Assembly: GCA_022821865.1 (NCBI GenBank)
Contig: JAJECW010000141.1
Span: 62,001-126,000 of the forward strand
Origin: Pseudomonadales bacterium
Lineage (GTDB): Bacteria; Pseudomonadota; Gammaproteobacteria; Pseudomonadales; Pseudohongiellaceae
DNA: 64,000 nucleotides
Direction: 5' to 3'
Part shown: positions 19,304-27,692 of the stretch, piece after piece
Position numbering within the stretch: position 1 is the first letter of the stretch
Layout of the letters: every line of letters begins with the position of its first letter
Made by a program: the position numbers and the translations under genes
Notes under the pieces: generated by a model
Seen by the model: the letters and a program-made list of their open reading frames with translations, nothing else
Databases searched by the model: none
What the model was told of the DNA's origin: nothing

Positions 19304-21082
19304 TTACCTGTCCACATCGGCCATGACGAAATCGATGCTGGCGATGATCGCGATCAGGTCCGCCACCATGAAGCCGTTGCTGATATGGGGAATCATCTGC
19401 AAATGGGCGAAGGACGGGGTGCGGATGCGGGTGCGATAGGAACCGCCGCTGCCGTCGCTCACCAGGTAGTAACTGTTGATGCCCTTGGTCGCCTCGATGG
19501 CCACGGTGGCCTCGTCCGGCGGCACCACGGGCCCCCAGCTCACGCTGAGAAAGTGGTTGATCAGGGTTTCGATATCGCGCAGGGTCTCCTTCCTGCGCGG
19601 CGGCGTGGTCAGGGGATGCTCGGACTTGTATGGGCCGCCGGGCATATTGTCAAGACATTGCTTGATTATCCTCAGGCTTTGCCGCATTTCCTCCACCCGC
19701 ACCGCGCAGCGGTCGTAGCAGTCACCATTGACGGCGATGGGCACGTCGAATTCGAAATTGTCGTAGCCGGCGTAGGGGCGCTGTTTGCGGAAATCCCATT
19801 CGAGCCCGGTGGCGCGCAGACCCGCGCCGGTGACTCCCCAGTCAAGGGCTTCCCGGGTATCGTAGACGCCGATTCCCCGGGTGCGGCGCTTGAGTACGCC
19901 ATTGTTGAGCACCATGGCGTCATATTCGTCGATTCGCGGCGGCATGAATTCCAGCAGTTCGCGCACTCTCATGTCCCAGCCTTCGGGCAGGTCCTGGGCC
20001 ACGCCGCCAATGCGGAACCAGCCCGGATGCATCCTCGCGCCGCAGATCGATTCGATGATATTGAAGATGCGCTCGCGCTCCACAAACATGTAGAAGATCG
20101 GCGAAAGCTGGCCCACGTCCTGGGCGAAGGTGCCGTAGAACAGCAGATGACTGCACAGCCGGAACATTTCGGCGAGCATGATGCGGATCACCTTCGCGCG
20201 CTCGGGGATTTTGATGCCCGCCATCTTTTCCACCGCCATCACATAGGGCAGGTTGTTCATCACCCCGCCGAGGTAATCGATGCGGTCGGTATAGGGAATG
20301 AAGGTATGCCAGGACTGGCGTTCCGCCATTTTCTCCGCGCCGCGGTGGTGGTAGCCGATGTCGGGCACGGCGTCGATGAGCGTCTCGCCATCGAGTTGCA
20401 GGGCGATGCGGAAGGCGCCATGGACACTGGGATGATTGGGACCCAGATTGAGGAACATGAATTCGGAGTTTTCCGACTTGCGTTGCATGCCCCATTGCTC
20501 TGGGTTGAACAGCAGCGCGCCCTGCTCGTAGGCGGCCTGATCGTCATCCAGGGAATACGGATCCATTTCCGTGGCCCGGGCGGGATGCTCCTTGCGCAGG
20601 GGATGCCCTTCCCAGGTGGGCGGCAGGATCAGCCGGAGCAGGTTGGGATGGCCGGCGAAATCGATACCGAACATGTCCCAGGCTTCGCGTTCGTACCAGT
20701 TGGCCGCGGGCCACAGGCCGGTCACCGTGGGCACCCTGAGGTCCGCATCGAACAGCGCCACCTTGACGCGGAAATCGCAGTTGCCGGAAAACGACATCAG
20801 GTGATAGACCACGGTGAATTCGCTGGCGGGCTGGCCTTCCCGGCGGGTTCGCAGGCGCTCGTCGATTGCGGTCAGGTCGAACAGCATTTCGTAGCGGGGT
20901 TTTTCGCCATCGCGCAATTCGCGCAGAAACTCCACCACTTCGGCCCGGTCAATCCAGACTGTGGGAATGCCGTCGCAAGTGAACTGTTCCGCCGCGATGC
21001 GACCGGCGAATTTTGCCTGTAATCCGGGGGGAATGCGGCTGGAAACATCCTGTTTCGGGCTGGCGGCGACTGCGACTGACAT
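19304..21082 (-). CDS. nuoCD: NADH-quinone oxidoreductase fused subunits C and D
   Basis: The 592-residue protein is a natural fusion. Residues about 30-190 are NuoC-like ([23 protein letters not shown] segment). Residues about 205-592 are NuoD-like, with [31 protein letters not shown] and the C-terminal DxDR-like end VMADVDR. NuoD holds the quinone-site residues and docks NuoB. The fusion is common in Gammaproteobacteria such as E. coli and supports the taxonomic call. The gap to nuoB is 25 nt. Confidence 0.97.
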   Translation of the reverse strand: MSVAVAASPKQDVSSRIPPGLQAKFAGRIAAEQFTCDGIPTVWIDRAEVVEFLRELRDGEKPRYEMLFDLTAIDERLRTRREGQPASEFTVVYHLMSFSGNCDFRVKVALFDADLRVPTVTGLWPAANWYEREAWDMFGIDFAGHPNLLRLILPPTWEGHPLRKEHPARATEMDPYSLDDDQAAYEQGALLFNPEQWGMQRKSENSEFMFLNLGPNHPSVHGAFRIALQLDGETLIDAVPDIGYHHRGAEKMAERQSWHTFIPYTDRIDYLGGVMNNLPYVMAVEKMAGIKIPERAKVIRIMLAEMFRLCSHLLFYGTFAQDVGQLSPIFYMFVERERIFNIIESICGARMHPGWFRIGGVAQDLPEGWDMRVRELLEFMPPRIDEYDAMVLNNGVLKRRTRGIGVYDTREALDWGVTGAGLRATGLEWDFRKQRPYAGYDNFEFDVPIAVNGDCYDRCAVRVEEMRQSLRIIKQCLDNMPGGPYKSEHPLTTPPRRKETLRDIETLINHFLSVSWGPVVPPDEATVAIEATKGINSYYLVSDGSGGSYRTRIRTPSFAHLQMIPHISNGFMVADLIAIIASIDFVMADVDR

Positions 21083-21107
21083 GTGGATGCAGATTCCCCG
21101 AGCCGTT

Positions 21108-21749
21108 TCAGACGCGGTCCGGCGAGCGCAATTCCGTGGCCGCGATACGCTCGGCCTGACGAAACTCGCGCTGCACGGTTCTCGGCTTCTTCTGGATGAC
21201 GCCCTGGTCGTTGATGACCCAGCTCAGGGGCCGGCGTTGCTTGCCCACCTGTTCCCGCAGCAGGATCAGCCCCTGCAGCAGGGCTTCCGGGCGCGGCGGG
21301 CAGCCGGAAACGTACACATCCACGGGCAGGAACTTGTCCACCCCCTGCACCACCGAATAAATGTCGTACATGCCGCCGGAATTGGCGCAGGAGCCCATGC
21401 TGATCACCCATTTGGGTTCGAGCATCTGGTCATGGAGCAGGCGCACCACTGGCGCCATCTTGCGGAACACGGTGCCGGCGATGACGATCAGGTCCGCCTG
21501 CCGCGGCGTGCCGCGGATGACTTCGGCGCCGAAGCGGGCAAGATCGTGGCGGGCGGTAAAGGCCGTGGCCATTTCCACGTAACAGCAGGACAGGCCGAAA
21601 TTGAAGGGCCAGATGGAATTCTTGCGGCCCCAGGCGATCATGTCCTCCAGATTGGCCATGACCACATTGCGGCGCAGGAATTCGTCGATACTGGATCCGC
21701 CGGGCTGTCCCGAGGCCGCCTCTTCGGCTTTCTGCAACTGCCAGCTCAA
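21108..21749 (-). CDS. nuoB: NADH-quinone oxidoreductase subunit B (N2 cluster)
   Basis: The 213-residue subunit coordinates the terminal cluster N2. Its tandem cysteines GLSCCYVEM are at about residue 54, with the other ligands in [10 protein letters not shown] and [11 protein letters not shown]. It passes electrons to quinone at the NuoD interface. It overlaps nuoA (ATGA) and precedes nuoCD. Length is near the family norm (about 220 in E. coli). Confidence 0.97.
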   Translation of the reverse strand: MSWQLQKAEEAASGQPGGSSIDEFLRRNVVMANLEDMIAWGRKNSIWPFNFGLSCCYVEMATAFTARHDLARFGAEVIRGTPRQADLIVIAGTVFRKMAPVVRLLHDQMLEPKWVISMGSCANSGGMYDIYSVVQGVDKFLPVDVYVSGCPPRPEALLQGLILLREQVGKQRRPLSWVINDQGVIQKKPRTVQREFRQAERIAATELRSPDRV

Positions 21750-22174
21750 AGCTCGAACTCCTTGCGGTTCACCACGCCGCCACTGCCGCGCAATTCATGC
21801 AGTCCGCGCCGCTGGATATCCGTGCGCCAGTCCAGCGCCCCCACGCGCCAGAGATAGAACAGCGCCGCAAGCAGAATTCCGATAAACACCGTGATCTCGA
21901 CGAAGCCCACCCAGCCGGTTTCCCGCACCCCCACGGCCCAGGCGAAAAGAAACACCACTTCGAGATCGAAAATGATGAACAGGATCGCCGGCAGATAGAA
22001 ATGCACGGAACTGCGGAACTGGGCCGAACCCACGGAAACGATACCCGACTCAAAAGGCGTTCCGGTGTACTTTCCCGCCGCGCTCTGGCCAAGAACGAAC
22101 GACAGGCCCAGCATGACGCCGACAATCGCCAGCACGGCGGCGGCATAAATAAAAAAAGGCGCCAGTTCGCTCAT
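21746..22174 (-). CDS. nuoA: NADH-quinone oxidoreductase subunit A
   Basis: The 142-residue protein with three transmembrane helices is the first gene of the operon. It shows the conserved NuoA centre [21 protein letters not shown] and [16 protein letters not shown], whose acidic residues lie in the quinone/proton path. The start at 22174 follows a 180-nt non-coding leader with a plausible promoter. Length fits the family (about 120-147). Confidence 0.96.
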   Translation of the reverse strand: MSELAPFFIYAAAVLAIVGVMLGLSFVLGQSAAGKYTGTPFESGIVSVGSAQFRSSVHFYLPAILFIIFDLEVVFLFAWAVGVRETGWVGFVEITVFIGILLAALFYLWRVGALDWRTDIQRRGLHELRGSGGVVNRKEFEL

Positions 22175-22236
22175 GGTTTGGAATGGGTGGCAGGTCTCAA
22201 AAATCCAGAATTGGCGACGCCAAAAATTGGTTGGGA

Positions 22237-22265
22237 AATGTACACGGAACGCCCGCGCAAGGCAA
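22237..22265 (-). promoter_or_regulatory. Candidate sigma-70 promoter for nuoA-N
   Basis: Reading the minus strand, TTGCCT (22265-22260) is followed after exactly 17 nt by TACATT (22242-22237). Each hexamer matches the sigma-70 consensus at four of six positions. The -10 ends about 62 nt upstream of the nuoA ATG. It is the best-spaced pair seen in the 180-nt leader, but such pairs occur by chance. Confidence 0.4.
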
Positions 22266-22305
22266 GCGGCCAGGGAGTGTCATTAACTTTTTTGCCAAAC
22301 GGGGC

Positions 22306-22328
22306 GGGAGCCTGTGGCACAGGCTCCC
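22306..22328. repeat. Strong hairpin downstream of the secreted-protein gene
   Basis: A perfect 10-bp stem GGGAGCCTGT / ACAGGCTCCC surrounds a GGC loop. It lies 27 nt past the stop of the minus-strand gene at 22355 and could end its transcript, though no T-run follows directly. The core GGGAGCCTG recurs in intergenic DNA at 38962 and 50602, so it may be a small dispersed repeat. Confidence 0.5.
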
Positions 22329-22354
22329 GGAGCGAGAGAAACAGGGAATGAGGT

Positions 22355-23305
22355 TCAGGGGTCCGCCTGTTCGAATTCCGCGATGACCTCCTGGGTGCGC
22401 CAGCCGGCCATGATGCCGGCCATACTGTAGTTGCCTTCGTGGCAGGCGTATTCGTAGATCGGCTCGGCGGCCCGGCGCATGGGGAACATGGCGGTCCAGG
22501 AATCGGTCCAGGTGGTCGGGTCGCTGATGGTGAATTCGTAGCCCAGGGTGTCGGCGTCGATGCGCCAGAACTTCTCGGTCAGTTCCATACTGGCGCTGGA
22601 ATTGCCGAAAGCCGTCGCCCCGGCGAAATGCCGGGTTTCCACCACCAGGGTATCGTCGTCCCAATGGCCGATGGAATCGCCTTCCCAGTCCCGGGGCGTC
22701 TCGCGATGCTCGCCGGCGCCCATCTTGACGATGCGGGCGTTGTGGACCATTTCATTGTGGATGACGAAATGATCCCCGGCCTGGATGAGTTGCACGTTAT
22801 TGTTGTAGGCGCTGGGCAGCATGGGCGGGCCGGAGTTGAAACCCATGATGCAGCGTTCCGACAGGGGCCGCGCTTCGATTCCCGCATTGTGCGCGGCGGC
22901 TTCGCGCCGGGCGGTATTGCGCTGCTCGGCCTGTTCGGTGAGTTCGGGGATGCGCCCGTCGGCCGGATACGTGATCAGCGAAGTCCGGTTGGAATCGAGG
23001 ATTTCGCTGCCCCGGTCGTACCAGAACTGGTTGTAGTCGCCGGTGGTGCTGGTGTCGGTGAAATTGTCCCGGTCGAGCTGTTCCTGCCGGGCGGCTTCGA
23101 AGGCGGCGGCCTCCTCCGCCGTCAGCACTTCCCGGTCGCCGAATTCCAATGGCCGCTGCAGCGGCGTGATGGTGCGAAAATCCCAGGTTCCCTGCAGGTC
23201 GGGCGTACCATCGGCAAGGCGGGGGAGTTCGCCCTGGGCCAGCGCAAAGGGCGCGGACAACAGAATGAACAGCAGGAAGCCGGGGCGGAGCGAATGGCGG
23301 AACAT
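22355..23305 (-). CDS. Secreted protein of an uncharacterised family (paralogue of the 27693-28742 product)
   Basis: The 316-residue product has a signal peptide (LLFILLSAPFALAQG) and then LADGTPDLQGTWDFRT, a start found in a large family of exported proteins of unknown function in marine Gammaproteobacteria and Acidobacteria. Shared blocks are ERCIMGFN, a YNNN segment, EMVHNARIV, WEGDSIGHWDDDTLVVET and the C-terminal EYACHEGNYSMAGI. The same blocks recur in the paralogue at 27693-28742. The Trp/Glu/His-rich conserved core suggests a binding or enzymatic site, but nothing is established. It lies upstream of nuoA in the same direction and probably has its own terminator. Confidence 0.7.
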   Translation of the reverse strand: MFRHSLRPGFLLFILLSAPFALAQGELPRLADGTPDLQGTWDFRTITPLQRPLEFGDREVLTAEEAAAFEAARQEQLDRDNFTDTSTTGDYNQFWYDRGSEILDSNRTSLITYPADGRIPELTEQAEQRNTARREAAAHNAGIEARPLSERCIMGFNSGPPMLPSAYNNNVQLIQAGDHFVIHNEMVHNARIVKMGAGEHRETPRDWEGDSIGHWDDDTLVVETRHFAGATAFGNSSASMELTEKFWRIDADTLGYEFTISDPTTWTDSWTAMFPMRRAAEPIYEYACHEGNYSMAGIMAGWRTQEVIAEFEQADP

Positions 23306-23524
23306 GGCATGCCTCCAAGAATGGGATCATCGACCCTCTGCGGAGCATCCCGTGGATGTCCTGTGCAGATACCAGATACTGTACACATCGGGCCTTGTGG
23401 ATACAAATTTTCTGTTGACTGGGGGTTGGATACGGATTTAGACTGGCGCAGTTGACAAGTGAAGTTGGTGGGAAGATTGCGTCGCGATGGTGGCGCGGCT
23501 TTCCGTGGTTGCAGGGAGAAGGAC

Positions 23525-23761
23525 ATGGACGCGATTACTGCCTTGATCAATAGCGGGCAGGCTGTGTTTTGGGTTGCGGGCATCGGCTTTGCGATCCATC
23601 TGGTGAAGTGGTACGCCAATGTCAACAGCGACCGGGAACAGTTTCGTGAGTTCATGACGCGCATTGACAAGAACATCTTGCGCATCGACGGCAACATACG
23701 CGATATACTCAGCCGCCTGCCGCCGCCCCGGGCGCCCCGGAGCAAGAGTCCGGATTTCTGA
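23525..23761 (+). CDS. Small single-span membrane protein
   Basis: A 78-residue product starting MDAITALINSGQAVFWVAGI, with one transmembrane helix at about residues 10-27 and a charged tail (NSDREQFREFMTRIDKNI) likely to form a coiled coil, ending in a Pro/Arg-rich stretch. The ATG at 23525 was chosen because GGGAGAAGG sits just upstream; an upstream start at 23459 has no such site. No family is recognised. It lies 34 nt before yciB in the same direction, so it may be co-transcribed. Confidence 0.6.
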   Translation: MDAITALINSGQAVFWVAGIGFAIHLVKWYANVNSDREQFREFMTRIDKNILRIDGNIRDILSRLPPPRAPRSKSPDF

Positions 23762-23763
23762 AC

Positions 23764-23784
23764 CAGGAAACAGGAAACAGGAAA
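23764..23784 (+). repeat. Three tandem copies of CAGGAAA in the yciB leader
   Basis: CAGGAAA occurs three times head to tail, ending 11 nt before the yciB ATG. Each unit contains AGGA, so the array supplies the Shine-Dalgarno sequence. Change in unit number would move the ribosome site relative to the start. Confidence 0.6.
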
Positions 23785-23795
23785 CAACAAGAACC

Positions 23796-24404
23796 ATGAA
23801 ACAAATTGCAAGCTACCTTCCCCTGCTGGCCTTCTTTTTCATCTGGGCCATGGGCGAGAGGCCGGTAAACATCGCCGGCTTCGAACACAGCGTGGGCGGC
23901 ATCTACAGCGCCGCCGAAGTGCTGCTGCTGACTTCGGTGCTCGTCTACGGCGGGCTGTTTCTGGCCTACAGGCGCCTCGACAAGTTCGAATGGATCACCC
24001 TGGCCGCCGTGGTGGTGTTCTGCATTCCCACGTTTCTCCTGCGCGACGTGAATTTCCTCAAATGGAAGGCGCCGCTGGTCAACTGGATTTTCGCGGCGAT
24101 TTTCCTGGGCTCGCGCTATATCGGCGCCAAGCCGGCGCTGCAGCACATGCTGGGCCATGCGGTAAACATGCCGCGGGAGTTGTGGCTCAGGCTCAACAAT
24201 GTCTGGATCGTGTATTTCGTGTTGCTTGGCGCAATCAATCTTGCGGTGGCTTTCGGCCTCAGCGAAGCGGCGTGGATCCAGTTCAAGGTCTTTGGCAACC
24301 TGATCATTACCGCGGTCTTCATCTTCGGCCAGATGCCCTTTCTGGCAAAACATATTGAAGCGCCGGGACAGGCCGAAGCGGCCACCGGCGGCGAATCAGA
24401 ATAG
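23796..24404 (+). CDS. yciB: YciB/IspZ family inner-membrane septation protein
   Basis: The 202-residue, multi-span protein begins MKQIASYLPLLAFFF and contains the family motifs FLRDVNFLKWKAPLVNWIFA and a W-x2-LN-x-W-x3-F block (ELWLRLNNVWIVYFVLLGAINL). YciB proteins affect cell-envelope synthesis and septation; the exact activity is unknown. The spacing between the tandem AGGA-bearing repeats and the ATG is suitable for initiation. The gene runs convergent to the cyclophilin gene, 11 nt apart. Confidence 0.85.
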   Translation: MKQIASYLPLLAFFFIWAMGERPVNIAGFEHSVGGIYSAAEVLLLTSVLVYGGLFLAYRRLDKFEWITLAAVVVFCIPTFLLRDVNFLKWKAPLVNWIFAAIFLGSRYIGAKPALQHMLGHAVNMPRELWLRLNNVWIVYFVLLGAINLAVAFGLSEAAWIQFKVFGNLIITAVFIFGQMPFLAKHIEAPGQAEAATGGESE

Positions 24405-24415
24405 CTGAAGTGCGC

Positions 24416-25018
24416 CTAAAACTCGGGCGCCGGCCTCAAATCCGGAAACTCCCGGTCGAGAATCGCGTTCCATTCCGCAAGCTGCTCCTGCCTGCGGCGA
24501 AAAACCGGCGCCGGGTCGCCCTCGATGGTTATGGAGTTGATCAGGTCCCGGCGGGCAATCTGCCGCACCACCGCGAGCCCTTCCACCACCCTGCCGAAAA
24601 CCGAATGGAGACCGTCCAGATGCGGCGTGGCCACATGGGTGAGGAAAAACTGGCTGCCGTCGGTTCCCGGGCCGGAATTGGCCATGGAGAGTATCCCGGG
24701 CTGATTGTGCTTCAGAATCAGTTCGCCGCTGAAACGGTAACCCGGGCCGCCCATGCCGGTGTTGAGCGGGTCGCCGCCCTGGGCCATGAAATTGCGCTCG
24801 ACGCGGTGGAAACTGAGGCCGTCATAAAAGCCGCGCAGTGCGAGATTGGCGAAGTTGGCCACGGTGGTGGGCGCCGCGCGATGATTCAGTTCGACCCGCA
24901 TCACCCCCTTGCTGGTATCGATTAGCGCAAACAGCCCCTGGGCGGAAGCCGCCGCGCTGAATCCGGCGGCCCCGGCAAACAACAGGCCAACAAGGATAAC
25001 TCTCGGTCTGTTCCACAT
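24416..25018 (-). CDS. Periplasmic peptidyl-prolyl cis-trans isomerase (cyclophilin type)
   Basis: The 200-residue protein has a signal peptide (VGLLFAGAAGFSAAASAQG) and a full cyclophilin domain. Visible motifs are the catalytic Arg in SFHRVERNFMAQGGDP, SMANSGPGTDGSQFFLT and LDGLHSVFGRVVEG. It would help fold exported proteins, like E. coli PpiA. It lies 5 nt after the exonuclease III stop and is probably co-transcribed with it. A rather short C-terminus is normal for bacterial cyclophilins. Confidence 0.92.
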   Translation of the reverse strand: MWNRPRVILVGLLFAGAAGFSAAASAQGLFALIDTSKGVMRVELNHRAAPTTVANFANLALRGFYDGLSFHRVERNFMAQGGDPLNTGMGGPGYRFSGELILKHNQPGILSMANSGPGTDGSQFFLTHVATPHLDGLHSVFGRVVEGLAVVRQIARRDLINSITIEGDPAPVFRRRQEQLAEWNAILDREFPDLRPAPEF

Positions 25019-25023
25019 GGCTT

Positions 25024-25836
25024 TCAGTCCATCTCCAGGTCGTATTCCAGGGTTAGCGGCGCGTGATCGGAAAAATTTTCCTCCGGGTTGGCAATGCCGT
25101 CAACAATTTTGGCGGATTGCACGCTTTGCGCAAGACCCGGGGTGATGACCTGCAAGTCCAGCCGCCAGCCCACATTCTTCGCCCTGGCGGCGCCGCGCTG
25201 GGACCACCAGGTGTATTGCTCCGCGCCCTGGTTCACGAGGCGGAAGGCGTCGGCATAACCCACTTCATCGTAGAGTTCATCGAGCCAGGCGCGCTCTTTC
25301 GGCAGAAAGCCGGAGTTTTTCTGGTTCGAGCGCCAGTTTTTCAGATCGATTTTCCGGTGGCAGATATTCCAGTCGCCACAGATGATGTATTCCCGGTCGT
25401 GGCTTCGCAACTCCCGCAAATGGGCCATGAAAGCGTCCATGAAGGCGAACTTGCGCTGCTGCCGCTCTTCGCCGGCTGAGCCTGATGGCAGATACAGCGA
25501 TATGACGCTGAGCCCGGCAAAGTCGGCCTGGAGGTAACGTCCTTCGCTGTCGGCCATGGCAAAGCCAAAACCCCGGCGCACCGCCAGCGGTTTCCGGCGG
25601 CTGAATATCGCGGTGCCGGAATAACCTTTCTTTTCCGCGTCGAAGTAATGGCAATCAAAGCCGGAGGGATGGAATACCGCCTCGCCGGCCTTTTCTTCCA
25701 GCACGGTCAGTTGCGGTTCCTGGGCCTTGGTTTCCTGCAGGCAGACGAGGTCCACATCCTGCCGCGCAAGCCAGCCGAAAAAGCCCTTGCGCTCGGCGGC
25801 GCGGATGCCGTTGCAGTTGAAAGTCATGACTCGCAT
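25024..25836 (-). CDS. xthA: Exodeoxyribonuclease III family AP endonuclease
   Basis: The 270-residue enzyme opens with MRVMTFNCNGIRAAERKGF and contains LQETKAQ (metal-binding Glu), DWNICHRKIDL (Asp and Asn of the active site) and the terminal SDHAPLTLEYDL (catalytic Asp-His pair). It removes abasic sites and 3' blocks from DNA. It heads a two-gene unit with the cyclophilin. Its upstream DNA carries three TGTTACC direct repeats at a 20-bp period, a likely regulator site. Confidence 0.93.
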   Translation of the reverse strand: MRVMTFNCNGIRAAERKGFFGWLARQDVDLVCLQETKAQEPQLTVLEEKAGEAVFHPSGFDCHYFDAEKKGYSGTAIFSRRKPLAVRRGFGFAMADSEGRYLQADFAGLSVISLYLPSGSAGEERQQRKFAFMDAFMAHLRELRSHDREYIICGDWNICHRKIDLKNWRSNQKNSGFLPKERAWLDELYDEVGYADAFRLVNQGAEQYTWWSQRGAARAKNVGWRLDLQVITPGLAQSVQSAKIVDGIANPEENFSDHAPLTLEYDLEMD

Positions 25837-25852
25837 GGCTGCTCCGAAAAAA

Positions 25853-25899
25853 TGTTACCAAAAACCATATAGTGTTACCTTTTCCCAAAATGTGTTACC
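25853..25899. promoter_or_regulatory. Three TGTTACC direct repeats at exact 20-bp spacing
   Basis: TGTTACC starts at 25853, 25873 and 25893, always in the same orientation, with AT-rich spacers. On the minus strand this reads GGTAACA three times, ending 16 nt before the xthA ATG. Two helical turns between units would place a DNA-binding protein on one face of the helix. It could be an operator for xthA, for a plus-strand transcript ending at 26144, or for both. Confidence 0.55.
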
Positions 25900-25932
25900 A
25901 TTCGGAACGTTTTGAGAAAGCATCCAGCATTC

Positions 25933-26151
25933 TCAGTTTGGGGGATCGATACGAGAGAACAAGAATGCCCAATGTGGCAAGCCAGTTCTGGAGGCTATCG
26001 TTGTCAGTTCGGCGCAGGTCGCGGCCACCTTGGCCCTTCCGGCGCTGATCGTTCTTGCTGCGGTCTGCTCCTCCTCTGGAAGGGCTTTCCTCAAGCCCTT
26101 CGTTTTGTCCGTTTGCCGGGCCAATCGCGGCCCGGCATTTTTTTGCCTCAT
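25933..26151 (-). CDS. Possible small protein coupled to moaB
   Basis: An open frame of 72 codons starts with an ATG overlapping the moaB stop (ATGA), the coupling used widely in this genome. The product begins MRQKNAGPRLARQTDK and is basic at first; its C-terminal half, CAELTTIASRTGLPHWAFL, resembles the tail of small proteobacterial proteins of unknown function. Against it, the same DNA on the plus strand forms two strong hairpins and a T-run. It may be either a small gene or the complement of a small RNA. Confidence 0.3.
   Translation of the reverse strand: MRQKNAGPRLARQTDKTKGLRKALPEEEQTAARTISAGRAKVAATCAELTTIASRTGLPHWAFLFSRIDPPN
26089..26144 (+). terminator. Double hairpin plus T-run; 3' end of a candidate small RNA
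   Basis: On the plus strand a perfect 9-bp stem GAAGGGCTT / AAGCCCTTC (26089-26111) is followed by GCCGGGCC-AATCGC-GGCCCGGC (26115-26136), then A and seven Ts. This is a textbook intrinsic terminator. No plus-strand protein gene lies upstream: the 311-nt gap between xthA and moaB holds only this. The most economical reading is a small RNA starting somewhere in 25900-26000. Confidence 0.6.
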
Positions 26152-26654
26152 CCCGGCGAAAGGATTCTTTCAGCGAAATTGCAGGGTTTGTGGCCGCTGT
26201 CGAGTTGTTCCCGGATGATCTGGTCCCAGCCGGTGCGGCAGGCGCCGGTGGAGCCTGGCAGGCAGAATATCGCCGTGCTGTTGGCCAGACCGCCGAAAGC
26301 CCGGGATTGCACGGTGGAAGTACCGATTTCCGCAAAGGAAATCTGGCGGAACAATTCGCCGAAACCTTCGATCTCCACGTCGAACAACGGCATGACGGCC
26401 TTGCGGGTATTGTCCCGGGCGGTGAACCCGGTGCCGCCGGTGGTGAGTATGGCCTGGGCTTCCGGGTCGGCGATGAGATTCGAGACCAGGGCGCGCAACT
26501 GGTAGACATCGTCCCTGACGATACGGCGCGAATGCAGCCGGTGCCCCGCTTCCACAAGCCGGTCGGCGAGCAGGGCGCCGGAAGTGTCGGTCTCCCGGTT
26601 GCGGGTGTCGGAAACCGTCACCACGGCGATATTCAGTGGAGTCCGCGCCGCCAT
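26148..26654 (-). CDS. moaB: Molybdenum cofactor biosynthesis protein B
   Basis: The 168-residue protein begins MAARTPLNIAVVTVSDTRN and has the MoaB/MogA molybdopterin-binding landmarks ILTTGGTGFTARDNT and the C-terminal FCLPGSTGACRTGWDQII. It should adenylate or bind molybdopterin in cofactor synthesis. The ATG at 26654 was preferred over a TTG one codon upstream; AGGA sits 8 nt before it. It follows moaA by 5 nt. Confidence 0.92.
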   Translation of the reverse strand: MAARTPLNIAVVTVSDTRNRETDTSGALLADRLVEAGHRLHSRRIVRDDVYQLRALVSNLIADPEAQAILTTGGTGFTARDNTRKAVMPLFDVEIEGFGELFRQISFAEIGTSTVQSRAFGGLANSTAIFCLPGSTGACRTGWDQIIREQLDSGHKPCNFAERILSPG

Positions 26655-26659
26655 CAATC

Positions 26660-27670
26660 CTATCCGCCGGTCATGTTCATCAGTCGCACCGGCTGGGCGT
26701 GATCCTTGTCATAGAAGTAGTGTCGCTCGGGCTTGAGATCCATGGCGGCGACAATGGCGTCTTTCAGGTCCTGGCGGGTCTTGCCGGAATCCCGCAGAAC
26801 CGCCCGCAGGTCCATGGAATGCTCGTTGCCGAGGCAGAGCAGCAGGCGGCCTTCCACGGTCACCCGCACCCGGTTGCAATCGGCGCAGAAATTGTGGGTC
26901 ACCGGAGAGATGAATCCGATGCGGGATTTCCTGCCGATGACCTGGGCGTAGCGTGAAGGCCCGGCGGTCTTTACCGCGCTGTCGAGCAGCGGATAGCGGC
27001 TTTCGATCTGCTCCCGCACCCAGGCGTTGCTGCAGGTGGTGTCTTCCCGGGCATGGTCCGAGGCTTCGCCGAGCGGCATTTCCTCGATAAAGGCGATATC
27101 GATGTCGCGGGCAAGTGCGTAATCCACCAGCGGCAGCACTTCGTCCTCGTTATAGCCCCGCATGATTACCGAGTTGAGTCGCAGGCGGTCAAAGCCCGCA
27201 TTCACGGCGGCGTCGATTCCGGCAAGCACCCGTTCGAGTTTGCCCACCCGGGAAATGCGGCGGAACCGCCCGGCGTCGAGACTGTCGAGGCTGATGTTGA
27301 TGCGATTCACCCCCGCGGCCCGCAGGGGCCCGGCGTACTTTACAAGCTGATTGCCATTGGTGGTGAGCAGCAGTTCATCGAGTCCCGGCAGCTTGCCGAG
27401 GCGTTCGATGAGGTGCATGACATTGGAGCGCGCCAGCGGCTCGCCTCCGGTGAGGCGGATGCGCCTGACGCCGAGTTCGGTGAAGGCCCGGGCGACGGTG
27501 TACAACTCTTCCAGGGTCAGCACCTGATGGCGCGGGACGAACCGCATTTCCTCGGTCATGCAATAGACGCAGCGGAAATCGCAACGGTCGGTGACCGACA
27601 GGCGGATATAGTCCACCCGCCGGTCGAACCTGTCGATCAGCTCCCGCGTCTTTGCCACTGGCCCGGCCAT
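26660..27670 (-). CDS. moaA: GTP 3',8-cyclase MoaA (radical SAM)
   Basis: The 336-residue enzyme makes the first molybdopterin intermediate from GTP. The radical-SAM cluster motif CDFRCVYCM lies at about residue 28 and the second, substrate-side cluster in CADCNRVRV with a further Cys in LLLCLG. The product ends in a Gly-Gly (MNMTGG), the tail needed for MoaA activity. The start MAGPVAKTRELIDRF at 27670 was chosen because the longer frame runs back into the upstream gene. It lies 22 nt after the secreted-protein gene. Confidence 0.94.
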   Translation of the reverse strand: MAGPVAKTRELIDRFDRRVDYIRLSVTDRCDFRCVYCMTEEMRFVPRHQVLTLEELYTVARAFTELGVRRIRLTGGEPLARSNVMHLIERLGKLPGLDELLLTTNGNQLVKYAGPLRAAGVNRINISLDSLDAGRFRRISRVGKLERVLAGIDAAVNAGFDRLRLNSVIMRGYNEDEVLPLVDYALARDIDIAFIEEMPLGEASDHAREDTTCSNAWVREQIESRYPLLDSAVKTAGPSRYAQVIGRKSRIGFISPVTHNFCADCNRVRVTVEGRLLLCLGNEHSMDLRAVLRDSGKTRQDLKDAIVAAMDLKPERHYFYDKDHAQPVRLMNMTGG

Positions 27671-27692
27671 GGGGTTTGCGCCCCCGCTGGCG

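Noticed and set aside
25912..26505. Plus-strand frame over the moaB-xthA gap
   Set aside because: It has no ribosome site, runs through the terminator hairpins and into the complement of moaB, and looks like no protein family.
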